Positions 1 to 9,289 of a stretch of DNA of 30,129 nucleotides are shown here, piece by piece (the stretch's first letter is position 1; each line of letters begins with the position of its first letter). The position numbers and the translations under genes were made by a program. Origin of the DNA: a bacterium (GTDB lineage: Bacteria > UBA10199 > 2-02-FULL-44-16 > JAAZCA01). The stretch is from the NCBI GenBank assembly GCA_041648665.1, contig JBAZOP010000038.1, positions 1-30,129 of the forward strand, given 5' to 3'. The notes below the pieces were generated by a model, which saw nothing but the letters and a program-made list of their open reading frames with translations, was not told the DNA's origin and did no database searches.

Positions 1-594
1 CCTGGTCTGGCGCTCCCACTTCTTGAGCGCCTTCTCGAGCAGCGGCTGGTTCATGGACCACAGGAGCGCGTTCTCCCCTTCCATCTTCTGCTCTGCGAAG
101 AGCCGATATCCCAGGGAATACGTCTGGAACCCGGTCTCGTCAGGCCCGCCCCACACGATGAAGGTCGCAGGCTCCTGTATGTGCAGCCTCACCGGATTGT
201 CGGGATCGAATTCGGTCCTCAAGAAACCCACTATGTTGAGGTTGAGCCTGATGCACCAGATCGGCTCGGTGAGCCCCTTCATCACGAGCATGAGCTCGTC
301 CAGAAAGGTCATCTGATTGAGGTTGTCCTTCTGCACCTGTTTTTTGGCGCCCGTCGTGGTGATCTCCATGTTGTCCGGGACCACGAGCCCGAAGAAGGAG
401 CGGAGGAAATTGAAGATCTGCTCGAAGAACCAGACGTTGGACTGCTCCGCGTTCATGCGGGTGAAGTCGACATTCGGGTTGAAACCCCAGCTGCCCACGA
501 CCTGGCCGCGGATCGTCTTCTCGTCCAGGAAGTCGTCCAGCCCGGTCGGCATGATCACGTTGTTTCTGGCCTTGTTCGCTGTCATGAAGGGCAT
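1..594 (-). CDS. Hypothetical protein, 5' part (C-terminus beyond window)
   Basis: An open frame runs on the minus strand from about 594 to the window edge with no stop, so the C-terminus is missing. The translation has coding character: balanced composition, and aromatic/hydrophobic stretches such as WFFEQIFNFLRSFFGLVV near residue 55 and EPIWCIRLNLNIVGFLR near residue 110. I do not recognise the family. I chose the ATG at 594 because a weak GGGA lies just upstream; in-frame ATGs at 660 and 585 are alternatives, and the 660 start would add about 22 unremarkable residues running towards the receptor promoter. It is divergent from the TonB-dependent receptor gene. No signal peptide is obvious with the 594 start. 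Function unknown; the coding call is fairly sure, the start is not. Confidence 0.6.
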   Translation of the reverse strand, partial: MPFMTANKARNNVIMPTGLDDFLDEKTIRGQVVGSWGFNPNVDFTRMNAEQSNVWFFEQIFNFLRSFFGLVVPDNMEITTTGAKKQVQKDNLNQMTFLDELMLVMKGLTEPIWCIRLNLNIVGFLRTEFDPDNPVRLHIQEPATFIVWGGPDETGFQTYSLGYRLFAEQKMEGENALLWSMNQPLLEKALKKWERQTR

Positions 595-681
595 GGTATC
601 CCAAAGCGAGGCCGGCTGTCCAGCAAAGGCGCTCACCCTCAAACGATCGGGGCGCCTCATTATCCAATTCGTTGAAAACCC

Positions 682-710
682 TTGGCATTTTTTACATCGT
701 GCACTAATGT
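682..710 (+). promoter_or_regulatory. Candidate sigma70-type promoter of the TonB receptor operon
   Basis: TTGGCA at 682-687 (5/6 to TTGACA), a 17-base spacer and TAATGT at 705-710 lie about 40 bases before the receptor ATG, in the gap between divergent genes. The -10 match is poor, so this is only a candidate. Confidence 0.3.
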
Positions 711-748
711 CGCCCTGTATTTGGTATCGGCAGGAGATGGGGGGAATC

Positions 749-2752
749 ATGAATACTTTGCACCGCACTTTTATGGGCGTGCTGGCCTGCTCATTCGCCT
801 CGCTCATTTCGTTCTACGGCACGCAGGGATATGCAGCGGACGAAGTCTTGCCTCCTCCGGAAGGCGCCTCCTCGATCGAGGAGGAACTCTACTTCAAGAC
901 CGAGGAGATCGTCACAGGACCTGGGAAGAGAGCGATGAAGGCCGAGGAGGCGCCGGCCAACGTGTTCGTCATCACCAACGAGGACATAGTCCAATCCGGC
1001 CAGACCAGCCTGGCCGAGGTTTTGCGCCGCGTGCCCGGCATGGATGCGATATACATATCCAGCGGCGAGAGCCAGGTCTCCATGCGAGGATTCGCCGGCC
1101 CGATCATCGACGGCACGAGGATGGCGGTGCTCATCGACGGCCGTCTCTTCCAGCACGAGTTCATCAGCGGCATCCTTTGGCAGCAGATCCCCGTGCCGCT
1201 CGACGACATCAAACAGATCGAGGTGATCGCAGGACCGATGTCATCGCTCTACGGCAACAAGGCGATGCTCGGCATCATAAACATCGTCACGTACGAGCCC
1301 GAGGAGACGAGGACCAAGATCGAGGCCGGAGGGGGCAGTTACTGGCTGGGCAAAGGAGACTTCGTGCACGCCCAGAGCTTCGACGCCGCTAAAAAATACT
1401 GGTACAAGATCACGGGCCACTACCTGCGTTACAACGACTTCACCGATTGGCGAGGGACGGGAAAACAGAAGGCTGAGGAGGATCTGGCGGTAACCGGAAA
1501 ATTCCTCGCAAAGCCCGTGGACGGGACCAAGGCGTGGCTAAACGCGGGGGCCTCCCAATCAAACGGCCTCGCGTCCTTCGGCCCCCTGCTCAGCGGAAAC
1601 GAGCGCAGGGTGTTCGTGGACGGCAACTTCGAGCAGGACATGGGGGAGTGGGGTCAGTTCAACCTCAAGTCCTACTGGGAAAGGCACTACCTCGAGGTCC
1701 CCGATTTCCCGGGGCTCGGGACCCTGGAGATCGACAACGTTGAGGCTGAGGCCAGACACAACATCTCCTTCGATATCACCTCGGACATCGAGAACACGCT
1801 CACCTATGGATTCGACTATCGCTACGGCGACATCAGCAACGCTCCGGTGCAATCGCTCAACGACATCGGCGGCTACCTGCAGGACGAGTTCCGCTTCTAC
1901 GACAAGGTGATCTTAAACGGCGGCGTGCGCGTCGACTATCAAAAGGAGTTCATAGGGCTCAACGTCGCGGCCCACGGCAGCGTGGTGTGGCTGCCGCATC
2001 CCAAATACACCTTGAAAGCGGGCTTTGGCTCGGCCTTCAACAACCCCAACTATCTCCATTTTTACACGAATTTGCTCCAGCCGCTGGTCAATCCCGCGGT
2101 CGGCACCCTGGTCGGAAACACCGACATCAAGGCCGAGGAGATCCTCTACCTGGACGTGGGCAACACCATACGTCCCATCGACAGGCTCACGCTGCACGCC
2201 AATTTCTTCTACTACAGGATGAACAACCTGATCACCCCCACAGTCTCCCTGGCGCCCCCCACGGCGCAGTTTCAAAACGACGGCGGCGCCGAGGCGATCG
2301 GCGGCGAGATCAGGGCGGAGGGACAGATAGCCAAGTGGCTCGAGGGCTACGGGCAATGGGCCTATGAAAAGTTCAATGCCATAAACGGCAACGCCAACCC
2401 GACCCCCAACCTGGGCAACCCGAAGAATAAGGTCGGCGCAGGCCTCAGGGGAAAGTGGTTCGACGGCAGGTTCACGGCCAACGTGGATTTCGAGTACACC
2501 ATGCACTACTACCGCCAGAACGGGGCGATAAACTTCAATTTCATCCCCGTGGAGCGGATCGACGACTTCTATATGCTGAACGCCAGGGTCGCATACTGGC
2601 CTATAAAGAACCACCTTGAGCTGGCGGTCGCAGCGAACAATATCCTAGACGACAATTCGGCGCAGACGCCGCTGTTCGATCCGACCTTCGGCTTCGTGCT
2701 CGCCGAGAGGCCGACGTTCAACGTCTGGGGATCGATAAGGTACGTATTCTAG
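749..2752 (+). CDS. TonB-dependent outer-membrane receptor
   Basis: 667 residues. The ATG at 749 follows AGGAG about 10 bases upstream and opens a typical signal peptide (basic start, hydrophobic core to about residue 28, cleavage near GYAA/DE). A plug domain follows at about residues 55-165: ANVFVITNEDIVQSGQTSLAEVLRR is its standard opening, then the VSMRGF and VLIDGR segments, and IEVIAGPMSSLYGNKAMLGIINI is its standard end. The remainder alternates aromatic and polar strands as in a 22-strand barrel and ends in RYVF, an outer-membrane C-terminal aromatic signal. It should import a scarce ligand across the outer membrane using TonB; no TonB/ExbBD gene is in view. The binding-protein gene starts 8 bases later, so the ligand is probably shared. 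Ligand unknown: vitamin, metal chelate or similar. No TonB box is obvious to me. Confidence 0.93.
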   Translation: MNTLHRTFMGVLACSFASLISFYGTQGYAADEVLPPPEGASSIEEELYFKTEEIVTGPGKRAMKAEEAPANVFVITNEDIVQSGQTSLAEVLRRVPGMDAIYISSGESQVSMRGFAGPIIDGTRMAVLIDGRLFQHEFISGILWQQIPVPLDDIKQIEVIAGPMSSLYGNKAMLGIINIVTYEPEETRTKIEAGGGSYWLGKGDFVHAQSFDAAKKYWYKITGHYLRYNDFTDWRGTGKQKAEEDLAVTGKFLAKPVDGTKAWLNAGASQSNGLASFGPLLSGNERRVFVDGNFEQDMGEWGQFNLKSYWERHYLEVPDFPGLGTLEIDNVEAEARHNISFDITSDIENTLTYGFDYRYGDISNAPVQSLNDIGGYLQDEFRFYDKVILNGGVRVDYQKEFIGLNVAAHGSVVWLPHPKYTLKAGFGSAFNNPNYLHFYTNLLQPLVNPAVGTLVGNTDIKAEEILYLDVGNTIRPIDRLTLHANFFYYRMNNLITPTVSLAPPTAQFQNDGGAEAIGGEIRAEGQIAKWLEGYGQWAYEKFNAINGNANPTPNLGNPKNKVGAGLRGKWFDGRFTANVDFEYTMHYYRQNGAINFNFIPVERIDDFYMLNARVAYWPIKNHLELAVAANNILDDNSAQTPLFDPTFGFVLAERPTFNVWGSIRYVF

Positions 2753-2760
2753 GGAGTGCG

Positions 2761-3675
2761 ATGAAGAGGCAGGCGTTCTACATCCCTGTGCTGATGCTCG
2801 CCGTTGCGATTCTGCTGGCGCCTCGACCCGCGCCGGCGCAGAATGCGTGCGTGATCCTCTCCAGCACGGCACAGCCGTTCAAGGAGGCCAAAGAGGGCTT
2901 CAGAAAAGGATTCGGCGGCACCGTCGAGGAGATCGTCATGCCCCCGGAGCCGGCGAGGGCGAGCGAGATCGTGGCAAGCATAACCGCAAAGTCATGCAAG
3001 GTGGTGATCCCCATGGGATCCGCGGCGCTCAAGTTCCTAAGACTCAGGGTCTCCGACATGCCGATCGTCTTTGCGATGACCCTGTCGCCTGCAGCCATAA
3101 AATCAGAAGGGCTCAACATGACCGGCGTATACCTGGAGCCTTCGCCCGGGATGCAGTTGGCCTCCATCCGCAAAGTCCTGCCTGCCGCGAGGAGGGTGGG
3201 CGTCCTCTACTCATCCCCCAGCGAATACCTGTCGATGCTCGAACGCAACGCAGGCGGCGCCGGGCTGGAGATAGTGGCGGTTAGGGCGCCCAAGATCGGC
3301 GACGCGGTCCGCGAAGCGGAATCGCTCGTCAAAAGGAGCGACCTGCTCCTCATGATACCCGACGTGGTGACCTCCACCCACGAAGTCTTCAAGTCCATCC
3401 TCCTATCATCCCTCAGCGGGAACATCCCCATCTTCGCGCTCGCGGAGAAACACGTGGAGGCCGGAGCCCTCGCGGCCCTCGCCACGGACTACGAAAGCAA
3501 CGGAGCCCAGGCGGCCGTCATGGCGCGCAGAGTCGCAGCCGGAGCATCCGCATCATCGATAAAACCGGATTACTCCAACAAGGCCGGTCTGGTCCTTAAT
3601 CTCAAGGTCGCCGCAAAGCTGGGCATCGTCGTGCCGGAGGCGGCGATAAACGAGGCGATAGAGATCTATCGCTGA
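2761..3675 (+). CDS. ABC-type substrate-binding protein (PF04392-like)
   Basis: 304 residues. It begins 8 bases after the receptor stop, with AGGGAG overlapping that stop. The N-terminus is a signal peptide (MKR, hydrophobic run, cleavage near APAQ/NA). The mature part looks like the TrpX/PF04392 fold: alternating beta-alpha units, VVIPMGSAALKFL and PIVFAMTLSPAA early, ARRVGVLYSSPSEY in the middle, and PIFALAEKHVEAGALAAL then a C-terminal SNKAGLVLNLKVAAKLGI-type segment typical of the family. No permease or ATPase follows; a histidine kinase does. Proteins of this type next to a receptor and a sensor kinase may deliver the ligand to the sensor rather than to a transporter; that role is inference. 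Fold confident, ligand unknown. Confidence 0.85.
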   Translation: MKRQAFYIPVLMLAVAILLAPRPAPAQNACVILSSTAQPFKEAKEGFRKGFGGTVEEIVMPPEPARASEIVASITAKSCKVVIPMGSAALKFLRLRVSDMPIVFAMTLSPAAIKSEGLNMTGVYLEPSPGMQLASIRKVLPAARRVGVLYSSPSEYLSMLERNAGGAGLEIVAVRAPKIGDAVREAESLVKRSDLLLMIPDVVTSTHEVFKSILLSSLSGNIPIFALAEKHVEAGALAALATDYESNGAQAAVMARRVAAGASASSIKPDYSNKAGLVLNLKVAAKLGIVVPEAAINEAIEIYR

Positions 3676-3690
3676 CACCGAGGAGGCTTG

Positions 3691-5985
3691 TTGAAAGTAG
3701 GACTTCTGAAAAACATCTCGAACAAGTTCGTCTTCGCGATCGTCTCCATCGTGCTGTCCCTCACCGCAGTCTTCATCACCTACTTCACGATCCACAACCG
3801 CAATTCGCTGGAGGGGTTCCAGAAATCGGTCGGCATCTCCCTCGTCCAGAGCATGGCCGAGAGCTCAAGGCTGGGCCTGATCTCTTCCGATCCGATCTAT
3901 CTGGAGCAGCCCTTCTCGATCGCGATGAACAACCCGGACGTCGAGTTCATCGCCGCCTACGACAAAAACGGGTCGCTCATAAGCAAGACCTCGCGCAGTG
4001 AAGCCGACCTCGTGCTCACCGGCGCCATCATCGCCCGGATCGAATCCGCAAAAGGCCCATTCGCAGGCGAGAGGACCGCCGTCGCAGGCGATGAGGTGGA
4101 CGATTTCTTTTCCCCGGTTTTTTCCGAATATGAGTTCGACACGGAAACGGAGGAGCTGCTCGTACTGAAAAAGGAATACGCTCCGGAAACCATAGGCCGG
4201 AGGATCGGAGCCATAAGGATAGGAATGTCCCGCAAGAGGATCGACGCGGCGGAGGGCGCGGCGTTCCTGGTCTCCGCCGCCATGGGCATCACCGCAGCCA
4301 TATTCGCCATAGCGATCTCCCTTCTCATAGCGAGCCGCATCACGAAACCGCTCAAGGCACTCGAACAGGGAACGAAAAGCGTCATAATGGGCAAGCTCGA
4401 CGTCAGCGTGCCGATAACCTCGGACGACGAACTGGGCTCGGTCGCCGGCGCCTTCAACAAGATGACCGCCGCCCTGAGGGAGACCACCGTGTCGAAGGAT
4501 TTCATGGACGGCATCGTGGAGTCCATGAACGAGGCGATGGTCGTGCTGGACAACGACCGCAGCATCACCACCTTCAACTCCGCAGCCGAGAAGATGCTGG
4601 GTTTCAACGTCGACGAGCTGAAAGGGCTTTCGGTGGACTCCATCTTCTACGACCCCGAGAATCATCCGGTCGACGGGGGGAGATGGCAGGCCATCATGGC
4701 GAATCTCCTCTCCAACGCCCAAACCGAATTCAGGACAAAGGAAGGCCACCGAGTCCCCGTCACCATCTCGACCGCTCCGATGAAGGACAAGGAAGGCGCG
4801 GCCCACGGCGTCGTCCTGGTGGCGCGCGACATGAGCGAAGTATATTCGCTGCTCGATCAGCTGAAGGTTCACACCGCCGAGCTGGAGAATTATCAATCGG
4901 TCCTCTTCAGCATGCTGGAAGACAACGAGCGAGCACGCGCCGAAACGGAGTCCGAAAGAGCGAAGACAGTGGCGGCGGTCGAGTCGATGGCCGACGGCCT
5001 CGTGATATTCGATCTGTCCGGCAAGGTGCTCATCATGAACCGAGCCTCGCGCGCGATGTTGGGTTTTGAAGAAGACACGGAGGCCACGGCCGAAGGCATA
5101 CGCGCCGTGATAGGCGACGCCTTCGATCCGCTGATATCGAACGCCGAGAGCCTCGCCGCAGAGCACTTCGCATGCGAGCTGACGCTGGGCGCCGAGAGAA
5201 AGAGGGCCATAAGGATAGAGGGACTTCCGGTCACAAAGGGAGGCGAACGCATCGGATCGATCCTCGTGATGAGGGACGTGACCAAGCAGCGCGAGCTGGA
5301 TCAGGCCAAGTACGAGCTGATCAGCAACGTCTCCCACGAGCTTAGGACTCCGCTCGCCATAATAAGCAACGTGATATCGAACGCCCTGATCGGCGTGTCG
5401 GGCGAGCTCGACGAGAGGCTCCGGACGAACCTGGAGATGTGCGGCTCCAACACGCGCAGGCTCACGAACATAATAGACAAGCTCCTCAACATGGCCTCCA
5501 TGGACAAGGGCGATATATCGATAAAACGAGAGATGACCGACCTGTCGGCCATACTGAAGGATATAAGCGCCTCCTTCGAGCAGGAGGCGCGGATCAAGGG
5601 AATTTCGATGAGCCTCAATATCCCGAAGGCGCCCATCACGGCGTTCCTCGACGCAAAGGCGATCGGAAACGTGCTCTTGAACCTGATCTCCAACGCGATC
5701 AGATTCACCGAAAAGGGTTCCGTGACGGTGGAGGCAGGCGTCAAAGGAAGCTTCGTGGAGATATCCGTCAGCGACACCGGCATCGGCATCCCGAAGGACG
5801 AGCAGAGCCTGATATTCGATTCATTCCATCAGATCGGCAGGACGTACGGCCCCGGCGAAAAGGGGGTGGGCCTGGGCCTCGCGATCTCACGAAAACTGAT
5901 CGAGCAGCACGGAGGTTCGATCAGCGTCATGAGCGCTCCGGGCAAGGGCACCCGGTTCACGATCCTCCTGCCCATAGGAGAATAG
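3691..5985 (+). CDS. Membrane sensor histidine kinase (HAMP, two PAS, HisKA, HATPase)
   Basis: 764 residues from TTG at 3691; AGGAGG at 3681-3686 sits 4 bases upstream, while the in-frame TTG at 3688 is too close. Visible parts: membrane segment about 12-33; extracytoplasmic sensor about 34-188, Cache-like by length and position; second membrane segment about 190-214; HAMP about 214-266 (RITKPLKALEQG); PAS-1 about 271-380; PAS-2 about 427-530; HisKA with NVSHELRTP and phosphoacceptor His549; ATPase domain about 655-764 with the N box (NVLLNLISNA), DTGIGIP and GVGLGLAI. All catalytic motifs are intact. It lies 15 bases after the binding-protein gene and 1 base before the response regulator, so it probably senses the ligand handled by the receptor and binding protein. 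The signal itself is not deducible. Confidence 0.92.
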   Translation: MKVGLLKNISNKFVFAIVSIVLSLTAVFITYFTIHNRNSLEGFQKSVGISLVQSMAESSRLGLISSDPIYLEQPFSIAMNNPDVEFIAAYDKNGSLISKTSRSEADLVLTGAIIARIESAKGPFAGERTAVAGDEVDDFFSPVFSEYEFDTETEELLVLKKEYAPETIGRRIGAIRIGMSRKRIDAAEGAAFLVSAAMGITAAIFAIAISLLIASRITKPLKALEQGTKSVIMGKLDVSVPITSDDELGSVAGAFNKMTAALRETTVSKDFMDGIVESMNEAMVVLDNDRSITTFNSAAEKMLGFNVDELKGLSVDSIFYDPENHPVDGGRWQAIMANLLSNAQTEFRTKEGHRVPVTISTAPMKDKEGAAHGVVLVARDMSEVYSLLDQLKVHTAELENYQSVLFSMLEDNERARAETESERAKTVAAVESMADGLVIFDLSGKVLIMNRASRAMLGFEEDTEATAEGIRAVIGDAFDPLISNAESLAAEHFACELTLGAERKRAIRIEGLPVTKGGERIGSILVMRDVTKQRELDQAKYELISNVSHELRTPLAIISNVISNALIGVSGELDERLRTNLEMCGSNTRRLTNIIDKLLNMASMDKGDISIKREMTDLSAILKDISASFEQEARIKGISMSLNIPKAPITAFLDAKAIGNVLLNLISNAIRFTEKGSVTVEAGVKGSFVEISVSDTGIGIPKDEQSLIFDSFHQIGRTYGPGEKGVGLGLAISRKLIEQHGGSISVMSAPGKGTRFTILLPIGE

Positions 5986-5986
5986 A

Positions 5987-6364
5987 ATGTCCAAGAACAA
6001 GAAAAAGATACTCATCGTCGACGACGAGATCGATTTCACCAACTCAACGTCCCACAGGCTCAATTTCGAAGGGTACGATACGATAGAAGCCATGAACGCC
6101 GAGGAGGCGATGGCCATCCTGGAGAAGACGGTCCCGGACATCATCCTGCTGGACGTGATGATGCCGGGCATGACCGGAGTTCAGTTCTTCGAACAGCTGA
6201 GGAAAGACGCCCGCTTCAAAGACATACCCGTGATCTTCCTCACCGTCTGGGACCGTCTCGTCTCCTCAGACTCCCACGGCGCCAAAGAAAAGGCCGTGCT
6301 GGTCACCAAGCCGTTCGAGTTCGACACGCTCCTCAAAACGATAAGAGAGATGATTTCATCATAG
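5987..6364 (+). CDS. Single-domain response regulator (CheY-like receiver)
   Basis: 125 residues, ATG at 5987 behind AGGAGA, one base after the kinase stop. It is a complete receiver domain and nothing else: acidic pair D12/D13, phospho-acceptor D56 in LLDVMMPG, T86 in VIFLTV, and K108 in TKPFE. There is no DNA-binding or enzymatic output domain, so it must act through a partner protein or as a phosphate relay. Its cognate kinase is almost certainly the preceding gene. The last six bases overlap the 3' end of the convergent nuoN-like gene, leaving no room for a terminator between the two operons. Confidence 0.92.
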   Translation: MSKNKKKILIVDDEIDFTNSTSHRLNFEGYDTIEAMNAEEAMAILEKTVPDIILLDVMMPGMTGVQFFEQLRKDARFKDIPVIFLTVWDRLVSSDSHGAKEKAVLVTKPFEFDTLLKTIREMISS

Positions 6365-7756
6365 CGGGATCGAGGCGTAGACGAAGGCAAGGATGTCCTG
6401 CGGAAATATCCCGAATATAGCGACGGCGAGAGCTGCAGCCAACATGACGCCCACGAGGATGCTCGCGCCCCTCGACCCGTCCCCCTCCCGCGAGGAGGAG
6501 AGAGAAGCGGGCTGGTCCCTGAAATACATCGCGCTCACAGGCCTCAGCACGCACAAGAGCATGACGGCCATGCCCGCCGCGGCGACCGCGACAAGGGCCA
6601 CGTCCCCTGCCCTGGCCATGGATATCATCAGATAGAACCTGCCCATGAAACCGATCGTGGGCGGAAGCCCCGCGAGCGAGAAGAGAAACAGCGAGAACGC
6701 GGCTGCAGACCACGGTTTCGTCCTGGCCAGGCCGCACAGGTGCCTCTGGTCTAGCGGCTCGCCCGGCCGGAATCCCAGCGCGACCAACGCCGCGAACGCG
6801 CCGATCATTGAGACGGAGTAGGAGACGAGGCTGAATATCAGCGCCCGCGTCATCACTGCATGCGCGTGGGCCAAAGAGGGCAGCGCAGCCAGCAGGAACC
6901 CGCCGTCGGCTATGGAGAGCCAGCAGAGCATCCTCTTGATGCTCTCCTGCCGCATCGCCGCCAACGCGCCCCACAGGATCGTCGCGGCCGCGATGACGGA
7001 GGCCATGCCGTGCCACAGCGCGCCGCCCGGCACCGCCACCGCGGACGCGAGCCTGAGAAACGCAATGAAGGCGGCCGCCTTCGCGGCTGTGGCGATGAGG
7101 AGGGTGATCGGGGTCGGCGATCCGTCCAGCGCATCCGGCGCCCACGCGTGGAACGGGACCGCCGCCACCTTGAGCGCGAGCCCCGCGAAGACCATGGCTA
7201 TCCCGAAGAGGAATACACCCCTCCCCTCGCCGCTGAGGACGTATTCGAACCTCTGCGCTATCGTGGCGAGAGAGGTGCTGCCGAGGCTCCCGAATATGAA
7301 CGCGAGCCCCATGCAATAAAACGCGGCGGCGAACGCGCTCATCATGAAGAACTTGAGAGAACCCTCGATCGATTGCGGCCGCTCGCGGAGGAAACCGGCG
7401 AGCGCATAGAGCGCGATGGACATGGACTCCATGGCGATGAGTATGGCGATGAGGTCGCCGGCAAAGACCAGGGCGCACATCCCCATGACCGAGAGCAGGA
7501 TGAGGCCGTAGAAACCGGACCTCTTCTCGCCGTGCGCGGCGAGATAGGGCTGGGATATCAGCACCGAGCACATCGCCGCGGCGCATATTATCATCATCCC
7601 GGCTATGGCCAGCCTGTCCGTCAAAAGCGCCTGGACTTCGGTCGCCGCAACCCGCGGCCATATGAACCAGGCCAGCGCCATCGCCGCGGCGATGGCCGCG
7701 ATCACGATGAAGCGCTCCGCCGACAGAAACGCGCCCTTTTTAGCAGCCTCACTCAT
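6359..7756 (-). CDS. nuoN: Complex I-like membrane subunit NuoN (intact antiporter-like channel)
   Basis: 465 residues, last gene of the Complex I-like operon. The ATG at 7756 overlaps the nuoM stop by 8 bases and has GTGGAG upstream; an in-frame ATG at 7792 is an alternative that would add 12 residues overlapping nuoM. The protein is a multi-pass antiporter-like subunit. NuoN signatures are clear: LIAMESMSIALYALAGF, LALKVAAVPFHAWAPDALDG and SLAGLPPTIGFMGRFYL. By eye alignment to E. coli NuoN the proton-path residues are kept: E110 (for E133), K196 (K217), K226 (K247), with R373 in place of K395. In this it differs sharply from its neighbours NuoM and NuoL. It is inferred to be the one antiporter-like subunit here with a complete set of channel charges. 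Confidence 0.92.
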   Translation of the reverse strand: MSEAAKKGAFLSAERFIVIAAIAAAMALAWFIWPRVAATEVQALLTDRLAIAGMMIICAAAMCSVLISQPYLAAHGEKRSGFYGLILLSVMGMCALVFAGDLIAILIAMESMSIALYALAGFLRERPQSIEGSLKFFMMSAFAAAFYCMGLAFIFGSLGSTSLATIAQRFEYVLSGEGRGVFLFGIAMVFAGLALKVAAVPFHAWAPDALDGSPTPITLLIATAAKAAAFIAFLRLASAVAVPGGALWHGMASVIAAATILWGALAAMRQESIKRMLCWLSIADGGFLLAALPSLAHAHAVMTRALIFSLVSYSVSMIGAFAALVALGFRPGEPLDQRHLCGLARTKPWSAAAFSLFLFSLAGLPPTIGFMGRFYLMISMARAGDVALVAVAAAGMAVMLLCVLRPVSAMYFRDQPASLSSSREGDGSRGASILVGVMLAAALAVAIFGIFPQDILAFVYASIPL

Positions 7757-9272
7757 CCGTAGCTCCACTGCCCTCCGATTCGCCGCCTGCATCCGGCGAC
7801 GCCGGTATTATCATCTCGACCCTCTTCGCGAGCTTCACGAAGGCGTCCGCGGATCCGCCGACCTTCTCCATGACCGGCTGCGGCCATACGCCGAGGAGCA
7901 CGACGACGGCGATGATCGGCAATATGGCCGATGCCTCGGAGGCGCGCACGTCCACGGGGCGCTTGTCGGCCGGAGCCTTCGAGTGGCCGAAGACGGCCCC
8001 CGCGGTCATGCGCGCCATGGCGATAGCAAAGAGCGCAAGACCTGCGAGCGCCGCGACCGCGAATCCGGTCCTGGCCTGGAACGCGCCCATGAGGAGCTGA
8101 AATTGCGCCGAGAAACCGGCCAGGCCGGGGATCCCGGCCGCCGCCGCCGCGAGCACCGCAAGCGCCAAAGCCATGGCAGGCATCGCCCTGCCGAGCCCGC
8201 TTATCCCGCCTACGTCGCAGGTCCCGAACCTCGCCTTGAGCATTCCCGCCGTCGCGTAGAGTGCGGCGCATATCAGCGCCTGCACCGCCGCGAGCGTCAT
8301 CGCGCCTGCGGCCGCCTGGCCCTGCAGCGAGAAGAGGCCGACCATCACAACCCCCATCTGGGAGATCGACGCGGCCGCGACTATCCTCCGCATGTCGCGC
8401 TCGGACATCGCGAGCATCGCGCCCATGAATATCTGGGCCGTGAAAAGCACGAGCATCGTCTTGCCGGAGACGGCCACGGCTACCGGGGCGAGCGGCATGG
8501 CGATCCTGAAGAACCCGTACGCAGCCGCGACCAGCATCGCGGAACCGGGGATCATCGCGCAGGAGGCAGGGGTCTCTTCGCAGAAGTCAGCGAGCCAGGT
8601 GTGCAGCCCGATGATCGGGACGAATATGCCGAATGACAGCGCCAGCGCCCCGAAGAGCCACGCCTGCTCCTTGATCGAAAAACGCTGCGCCATCCAGTCC
8701 ACGAAGCAGAAAGACTCGGCGCTCCCGCCAGCATAGGCGAAGGCGGCCAGCATCACCCCACCGCTCACGGCCGCAAAGGCCGCATACTTGAACGACGTCT
8801 TGATCCTGGACGGCCCGCCCCACATGCCGGCGATGAAACACGCGCAGATGGTCGCAAGATTCCAGAAGAGGAAGAACAGGAACGCGTCGATCGCCGCAAA
8901 GAGGCCGATCAGTCCCGCCTCCGCGAGCAGGGCCAGGGCGCCGAACATCTTTCGCCGCGGACCTGTCTCCTGCCATGAGACGACTATCGCGCAGGTGCAG
9001 ATGAGCGAGACAACGCAAGCCATCATGGCGGAGACCCCGTCGAACCCCACCCTGTAATAGATCCCGAGGGACGGTATCCAGCTCCTGAGATCGGCCTGCT
9101 CGATCTCGCCCGCGGCGCCGACCTTCGCGAACAGCGCGACGCAGAAGACGAGGCAGACGAAGGAGGCTGCGACCGCGATCATCCTGCCAAGATTCGGCAT
9201 GCGCCTCGGCACGACGACCAGGGCCAGCGCGCCCACGAGCGGCGAGATGATCGCAGCGTTGATCAACGGCAC
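7749..9272 (-). CDS. nuoM: Complex I-like membrane subunit NuoM, channel residues replaced
   Basis: 507 residues from GTG at 9272, with GGGAGG 10 bases upstream; TTG at 9278 is an alternative only 4 bases from the same Shine-Dalgarno. It sits between nuoL and nuoN, where NuoM belongs, and keeps family landmarks: FIAGMWGG at about 146, IGLHTWLADF at about 221, ERDMRRIVAAASISQMG at about 291, and GIPGLAGF at about 380. Eye alignment to E. coli NuoM shows non-ionisable residues at every main channel position: N138 for E144, F217 for K234, V248 for K265, Q390 for E407. The frame is open and the length normal (about 500), so this is not simple truncation. It probably still assembles as a membrane-arm scaffold but is unlikely to pump by the usual mechanism; that is inference. 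Confidence 0.85.
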   Translation of the reverse strand: MPLINAAIISPLVGALALVVVPRRMPNLGRMIAVAASFVCLVFCVALFAKVGAAGEIEQADLRSWIPSLGIYYRVGFDGVSAMMACVVSLICTCAIVVSWQETGPRRKMFGALALLAEAGLIGLFAAIDAFLFFLFWNLATICACFIAGMWGGPSRIKTSFKYAAFAAVSGGVMLAAFAYAGGSAESFCFVDWMAQRFSIKEQAWLFGALALSFGIFVPIIGLHTWLADFCEETPASCAMIPGSAMLVAAAYGFFRIAMPLAPVAVAVSGKTMLVLFTAQIFMGAMLAMSERDMRRIVAAASISQMGVVMVGLFSLQGQAAAGAMTLAAVQALICAALYATAGMLKARFGTCDVGGISGLGRAMPAMALALAVLAAAAAGIPGLAGFSAQFQLLMGAFQARTGFAVAALAGLALFAIAMARMTAGAVFGHSKAPADKRPVDVRASEASAILPIIAVVVLLGVWPQPVMEKVGGSADAFVKLAKRVEMIIPASPDAGGESEGSGATDE

Positions 9273-9289
9273 TTCCAAAAGACCTCCCG

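Noticed and set aside
3865..5337. Long minus-strand open frame of 490 codons inside the histidine kinase gene
   Set aside because: It is antisense to a kinase with all motifs intact; its translation is His/Arg/Gly-rich and matches no family, as expected from GC-rich codon shadows.
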